Assembly: GCA_937996795.1 (NCBI GenBank)
Contig: CALKUH010000018.1
Location: 3,083 to 67,082, forward strand
DNA: 64,000 nucleotides
Source of the DNA: an uncultured Verrucomicrobiota bacterium
Lineage (GTDB): Bacteria > Verrucomicrobiota > Kiritimatiellia > CAIVKH01
Direction of reading: 5' to 3'
Under the pieces are notes generated by a model. That model worked only from the letters and a program-made list of their open reading frames with translations. It did not search any database and had not been told where the DNA came from. The stretch's first letter is position 1. The number at the start of each line of letters is the position of its first letter. Of the stretch, positions 60,341 through 64,000 are shown one piece after another. Both the position numbers and the translations under genes were made by a program.

Positions 60341-61582
60341 TCAGGCCGAAGCGGCAAGCGGGAACCGGATGACACCGCTATCCGCAGGTTTGATCTTCCA
60401 GTAGGCGCGCGCGTCGCGCGGGCGGACGAGCGCCCGGTAATGGTTGAAAAGAACGGCGGTATCGTCGGTATGGCCGAGTTGGGAGGCCGTCCGGGCGGCG
60501 TCCTGGAAGGCGGCCAGATGGTAGCTCCCGTAGCTGTGGCGTGCGCCGTTGTGAGGGATTTCCACGCCGGCCCTTTTCTGCACCGCTCTCAGACCGCGGC
60601 GCGAATAGAAGACCGGGCCCGCGGCTTGCCGATAGGGGGTAATCCAGGCCAGCAGATTGGGCTCGATCTTGACGTAACGCGCGCGCCGCTTCTTTGCTGT
60701 TGCCGGATCGACGAGGATGTGGCGGCGGGACAAATCGATATTCCGCCAATCCAGCGCGGCCAGTTCGCTGGCGCGTAGCCCCGCGAAGAAACTGATGGCC
60801 AGATGGGGAAGCATTTGGTGGCGGAGTTTGACCGTGCGCTCGTTTTCTCCCGGCCCTGCGTTAGCCTGCGCGGAGAGGAGCAGGGCCTTTACATCGGCGG
60901 GCTCCAGAATGCGAGGCGTCGTTTCCTCTGAGGCGGGTTTTTCAAGGCTTGCCACCGGGTTGGTGTCCCGGTAGCCGCGCTTGAGGGCGTGTTGGAAAAG
61001 ACGATGCAAGACTTGCCGGAAATGCGCGCGTGTGCGCGGCGCCAGCTTCCTGCAGCGCTCGTTGAGCCATGATTCCAGATCGCTCGTGGTCACACGCGCG
61101 ATCGGCGTATCGCCGTAGTCATCCACGAGGCCCTTGAGGCGGATGCGGATTTCCTCGATCGTGCGGGTTCGCCGGTTGGCGGCTTCCATCGCCTCGAGGA
61201 GTTCGCCGTAGACCTGGGTGATGGATCGCGGAATCGCGGGGGCCGCGTGCTTCTTCCAGAACTCGACCGCTTGGGTCAGGGTGCCGTTGGTGCCGTCGAG
61301 CAGGCGCAACGCCGTCAGCGCATCCGCCCGCTTTTCGTCGGTCAGCTTCGAGAGGGAGACCGCGCGATTCTGGAAATCGTATTGCCGGAGATTCTGTTCC
61401 TGCTGGCGTTGTTTGCGGAGACTCGTCGCGCATTCTTCGGCGAGTTGCCGGGTGGGAAACTGCTTAATCCATCGCGTCCTGCCGTCGTGCCGGCCGGCGT
61501 CCACGCGGTAGCTTTTCGCGCCGCTCTTCTCTCGGACGGCGCGAATCCGCGGCCACTCCCGAGTGCGTCCTCGCGCCGTCAA
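60341..61582 (-). CDS. int: Tyrosine recombinase (integrase)
   Basis: The protein of about 413 aa has an N-terminal arm-binding-like region (REKSGAKSYRVDAGRHDGRTRW), a SAM-like core-binding domain (GTNGTLTQAVEFWKKHAAP) and a catalytic domain. Active-site residues are the Arg in FFAGLRASELAALDW, the Lys region after HILVDPATAKKRRARYV, His/Arg in HNGARHSYGSYH, His in LGHTDD and the Tyr in NHYRAL. A TTG at 61582 is chosen as start because an upstream TTG at 61642 would translate through the arm-type repeats. It reads away from the right attachment repeat and inserts the element into tRNA-Arg. Confidence 0.9.
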   Translation of the reverse strand: MTARGRTREWPRIRAVREKSGAKSYRVDAGRHDGRTRWIKQFPTRQLAEECATSLRKQRQQEQNLRQYDFQNRAVSLSKLTDEKRADALTALRLLDGTNGTLTQAVEFWKKHAAPAIPRSITQVYGELLEAMEAANRRTRTIEEIRIRLKGLVDDYGDTPIARVTTSDLESWLNERCRKLAPRTRAHFRQVLHRLFQHALKRGYRDTNPVASLEKPASEETTPRILEPADVKALLLSAQANAGPGENERTVKLRHQMLPHLAISFFAGLRASELAALDWRNIDLSRRHILVDPATAKKRRARYVKIEPNLLAWITPYRQAAGPVFYSRRGLRAVQKRAGVEIPHNGARHSYGSYHLAAFQDAARTASQLGHTDDTAVLFNHYRALVRPRDARAYWKIKPADSGVIRFPLAASA

Positions 61583-61618
61583 TTTCGGTGTGAATAAGGG
61601 TTTCAAGGCGCCCAAAAT

Positions 61619-61639
61619 GTGGTAGGCGAACGGTAGGCG
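61619..61639. promoter_or_regulatory. Putative recombinase arm-type site, right end
   Basis: The 21-bp block with two tandem TGGTAGGCG units (second unit CGGTAGGCG) differs by one base from 35173-35193. It lies 49 bp inside the right attachment repeat and just upstream of the recombinase gene, overlapping its leader. Binding here could both build the recombination complex and repress the gene. Confidence 0.6.
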
Positions 61640-61688
61640 CAAGCAAAAATTTTGATATTACTGAATAAAATCGCAAATATATCACGGG

Positions 61689-61729
61689 TTAGGAAACCGC
61701 TGCTCTGTCCAGCTGAGCTACCGGGGCGG
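61689..61729. repeat. Right attachment repeat (41 bp tRNA-Arg fragment)
   Basis: An exact copy of 35021-35061, carrying tRNA positions 1-39 only, so it is not a functional tRNA. It is the displaced original 5' half of the host gene, and the host promoter should lie to its right, reading toward the recombinase gene. Confidence 0.93.
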
Positions 61730-61953
61730 GGGGCGGTTTGGTTGGAAATGACGACGCAAGGGAAACAAAAAACATCCCCTTCGGCAAACAGAACAAAATC
61801 CCTCCGCCCCCTCCGTTCGCCCTCCTCGATCCGGATGATAAACCGCAGATGGCGCAGATATCACAGATGAAATTCGCGCACATTCGCGTCAATTCGCGGT
61901 GGTACTCCCTTGAACGGGAACTGCGGAGGGGGAGGGGACGACCACGGCGGCTC
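61730..61953. other. Intergenic region with degenerate short repeats
   Basis: There is no gene. The first 60 bp should contain the original tRNA-Arg promoter on the minus strand, but no clear boxes are seen. At about 61843-61905 short degenerate units occur (accgcagatggcgcagatat; cgcacattcgcgtcaattcgc), of the dispersed type found between genes. Confidence 0.4.
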
Positions 61954-64000
61954 TTATTTGCTGAGCCGGAAGAATCGAACGGCGTCCGTCTCGTTGGTGA
62001 CGGGCACGATGAATTGGCCGTTCACGTTCGTGGCGGGCGTGCTGTTGCTGGTCCAGGCGCCGCCCAATGCGGACTGCTCCTCCACGCCGAAGTCGAGGTG
62101 CCGCAACGGCCAGTTCAATCGACGGGGCGCGGTGGTCGTGGGGGCGGCCAGGTTCAACCGCACCGGCTCGGCGTTGGTGACGGTGAAGGTCTGCTCCGCG
62201 GCCCAGGCGCCGCCGGCGAAGGCGCCATCCACCGCCTGCACGCTCCACCGGTAGACGCCGGGCGGCAGGCGATACGTGATGTTCGTGGTGTGGGCGACGT
62301 TGCCGGGGGCGGCGACCTTGCGCCAGCCGGAGGTGACGTTGGCCAGCGGGCTGACGGCCTCGGTGCCGAGCGGGTTGGTGCCCACGCGCAGGTTGTAGGT
62401 GAGCAGGTTCGTCGGCGTGATGTCGTCGCTGGCGTGACTCCAGCGGAAGGTCACGGTGCCGTCGCCCACGGTGACCGCGAGCCCCGACGGCGCTGCGGGC
62501 GGCGCGTTCGACGGGATGTCCATCGTGTTGCGAAGCACATTGAAGTGCGCGAGCTTGCTGTTGAATCCGGACATGACGGCATCGAGCCGGCCGTCCTGGT
62601 CGTAATCGGCGAGCGCCAGCCCCCGGCCGGTCATCTCTACCACGCCAAACGTGTCCAGTTGGATCGCCGTGAAGACCCCGCCGCCCTCGTTGCGCAGGAG
62701 CACCGTGCGGTAATCCGCGGGGTCGAAGAATGAACTTTGCGACACATTGGTGGCGCCGCTGATCAGGATGTCGTTGCGCCCGTGGTTAAAGAGGTCGCCG
62801 ACCGCGACGCTCGCGCCGGCCAGTGCCGGCAGGACGATGCCGCTGTTGGTCAGGTTGCCGGAACCGTCGTTGAACCACAGTTCGTTCCGGGGATGTACGA
62901 TGCCGCCGCTGTCGGGGTAATAGCCATCGGCCCGGGTGAACAACAGATCGAGGCTGCCGTCGCCGTCGAAATCCGCCCAGGCACTGCTGGCGGATGCCAT
63001 GTTGAAGAAAGGCCGGTCATCCCCATTCGGGTCGCGGTAGAGCGGCAGGTCCTGGATCCGGTAGCGCCAGGCTTCCGTAAAACCGAGGTCGCCGTCGCCC
63101 CGGAACAGTCCGAACTCCTTGCGCTGCGGATCGCCGAAGCCGAGGTTGAATACGTCGTCGAAGCCATCTCCGTCCACGTCGCCGACCGCCAGGGTGGATT
63201 GCCCCTTCGTTTCTTCGCCCTGCCCCATCCAATGATCGGACGAACACGGCACGACGGTGTGCCGCTCCTTCATCGCCCAGTTGTACGGGAGTCCGACATG
63301 GTTGTTGGTCAGGCGGAGCCCGAACGCCGTATTCTGAAACAGGACGTTGACCGGCGCGAAGACATCGTTCGAGGAGCCCGCAAAGAAGGTCTTCTGGCCG
63401 ATGAGCAGGAGGTCCTGCTGGCCGTTGCGGTCGAAGTCGCTCGCCACGACAAGCGCGCCCATTACCGGATGGTTGGTGAAGATCAGCGCATTGGTGTTGA
63501 ACGTCACCGCCCGGTCGTCGGTTCCATACAGGAGGAAGGATGGGCCGGATAAGCCGTCGATCGAGGCGTTGTTCGGACCGCTCAGGATGGGCGCCATTCC
63601 CGCGGCAAAGAAGGCGTCCGGGCGGTTGTCGTTGTCGAAGTCGCCGAGGGCGATGCCGGGCCGGGAGCCTGCCACCGCATCGATCAACGGCCACATATTC
63701 GTCGGGTTGGCCCCGGGATTGAAGTGGAAGCGGCCGATCATCGCGTAGGGGGTCTGAAGCCCCGTGATGACGAAATCCAGCCAGCCGTCGTTGTCCTTGT
63801 CCAGCCAGGCCGTCGCGCCGTTGATCGCTCCGGGTTCACCGTCAGAGTAGGACTGGACGAAGGTGCTGAGGAAGCGATGCGACTCGAACGGGAGGTCGCC
63901 GCTGGTGGCGGCGTGCAGGGCGTTGCTTACCGTGACGCGCGCGTGCAGGGCCCGGGTCCGGTCGAAGGTGTACGGGATGTCGATCGTTACGTTGGTGGCG
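61954..64000 (-). CDS. FG-GAP/VCBS-repeat exported protein, 5' end outside the window
   Basis: The frame is open from base 64000 to the stop at 61954, so at least 681 residues are present and the start lies beyond the window. Repeated calcium-binding-like blade motifs mark an integrin-type beta-propeller: DKDNDGWLDFVITG, LGDFDNDNRPDAFF, VGDVDGDGFDDVFNLG, WADFDGDGSLDLLF and LADYDQDGRLDAVM. A fibronectin-III-like segment follows (PPAAPSGLAVTVGDGTVTFRWSHASDD). Such proteins are secreted or surface-bound and often bind glycans. The stop is near the right end of the integrative element but the gene is chromosomal. Confidence 0.88.
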   Translation of the reverse strand, partial: ATNVTIDIPYTFDRTRALHARVTVSNALHAATSGDLPFESHRFLSTFVQSYSDGEPGAINGATAWLDKDNDGWLDFVITGLQTPYAMIGRFHFNPGANPTNMWPLIDAVAGSRPGIALGDFDNDNRPDAFFAAGMAPILSGPNNASIDGLSGPSFLLYGTDDRAVTFNTNALIFTNHPVMGALVVASDFDRNGQQDLLLIGQKTFFAGSSNDVFAPVNVLFQNTAFGLRLTNNHVGLPYNWAMKERHTVVPCSSDHWMGQGEETKGQSTLAVGDVDGDGFDDVFNLGFGDPQRKEFGLFRGDGDLGFTEAWRYRIQDLPLYRDPNGDDRPFFNMASASSAWADFDGDGSLDLLFTRADGYYPDSGGIVHPRNELWFNDGSGNLTNSGIVLPALAGASVAVGDLFNHGRNDILISGATNVSQSSFFDPADYRTVLLRNEGGGVFTAIQLDTFGVVEMTGRGLALADYDQDGRLDAVMSGFNSKLAHFNVLRNTMDIPSNAPPAAPSGLAVTVGDGTVTFRWSHASDDITPTNLLTYNLRVGTNPLGTEAVSPLANVTSGWRKVAAPGNVAHTTNITYRLPPGVYRWSVQAVDGAFAGGAWAAEQTFTVTNAEPVRLNLAAPTTTAPRRLNWPLRHLDFGVEEQSALGGAWTSNSTPATNVNGQFIVPVTNETDAVRFFRLSK

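Larger units (their letters stand above)
35021..61729. mobile_element. Integrative element inserted at tRNA-Arg(CCT)
   Basis: A 26.7-kb segment is bounded by 41-bp identical direct repeats derived from the 5' half of tRNA-Arg. A tyrosine recombinase lies just inside the right repeat. All recognised genes read leftward. The recombinase end has an AlpA/Xis-like gene and a primase-polymerase/AAA replication gene. The middle has a large defence-like block, and the left end has ArdA and several small genes. No relaxase, type IV secretion, capsid, portal or terminase large-subunit gene is seen. It is therefore either mobilised by helpers, a phage-satellite-like island, or decayed. Confidence 0.9.

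Noticed and set aside
61689..61729. Second tRNA-Arg gene
   Set aside because: Only positions 1-39 are present; the anticodon 3' stem, T arm and acceptor 3' strand are missing.
1..64000. CRISPR array
   Set aside because: No series of regularly spaced direct repeats with unique spacers and no cas gene was seen; the short repeats found are microrepeats, palindromes or att/arm sites.

Overview
The window is about 64 kb of GC-rich bacterial chromosome. Gene content and repeats suggest the PVC group (Verrucomicrobiota or Kiritimatiellota). The pointers are an anaerobic sulfatase-maturase, ABC permeases with fused or inserted extracytoplasmic domains, rhamnose genes, FG-GAP proteins, a four-helix-bundle S23-type gene and several short dispersed repeats. 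This placement is inference; no rRNA or marker gene is present.

Region 1 (1-2.6 kb) holds a 5'-truncated gene, a SpoU/TrmH RNA methyltransferase and a small exported protein. Region 2 (2.7-8.9 kb, minus strand) is an operon for a 2-oxoacid dehydrogenase complex: DeoR-type regulator, E2 with two E3-binding domains, E3, and a fused alpha-beta E1. A promoter and an overlapping palindromic operator lie in front of the regulator. Region 3 (8.9-14.6 kb, minus) carries a sugar kinase, a DUF4380-like protein, a SrlD-like dehydrogenase, an MDR dehydrogenase and a PHP-domain protein. Region 4 (14.8-23.8 kb, plus) carries a second DeoR regulator, a tandem class II aldolase, rhamnulokinase, a SulP transporter and a ribose/rhamnose-type ABC importer. 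Together regions 2-4 look like uptake and breakdown of a deoxyhexose or polyol and entry of its products into central metabolism.

Region 5 (23.8-26.6 kb) is a small accessory island: PIN protein, XRE-ImmA/IrrE protein, GIY-YIG protein, a candidate small RNA, a DUF2188 protein and a fragment of a type III DNA methyltransferase. Region 6 (26.6-34.8 kb, minus) has an anSME-type radical SAM enzyme, two large ABC permeases (one fused to its solute-binding protein), an S23-type protein and a TrkH potassium transporter preceded by a ydaO-type c-di-AMP riboswitch.

Region 7 (35,021-61,729) is an integrative element of about 26.7 kb, bounded by 41-bp direct repeats of the 5' half of tRNA-Arg(CCT). The intact tRNA is at the left end and a tyrosine recombinase is at the right end. 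All recognised genes read leftward. At the recombinase end lie an AlpA/Xis-like protein and a primase-polymerase/AAA replication protein. The middle carries a defence-like block: HTH protein, ankyrin-like protein, PLD-SNF2 helicase, 1436-aa adenine methyltransferase, AbiEii-type nucleotidyltransferase, DarT/DarG, winged-helix protein and HNH nuclease. The left end carries ArdA antirestriction, a phosphoribosyltransferase, a PD-(D/E)XK-like protein, a DUF5681 protein and long structured gene-free stretches. No conjugation or virion genes are visible. The methyltransferase-helicase-nucleotidyltransferase set with DarTG is the best candidate for an unusual defence system.

Region 8 (61.9-64 kb, minus) is the end of a large exported FG-GAP/VCBS-repeat protein that continues past the window.
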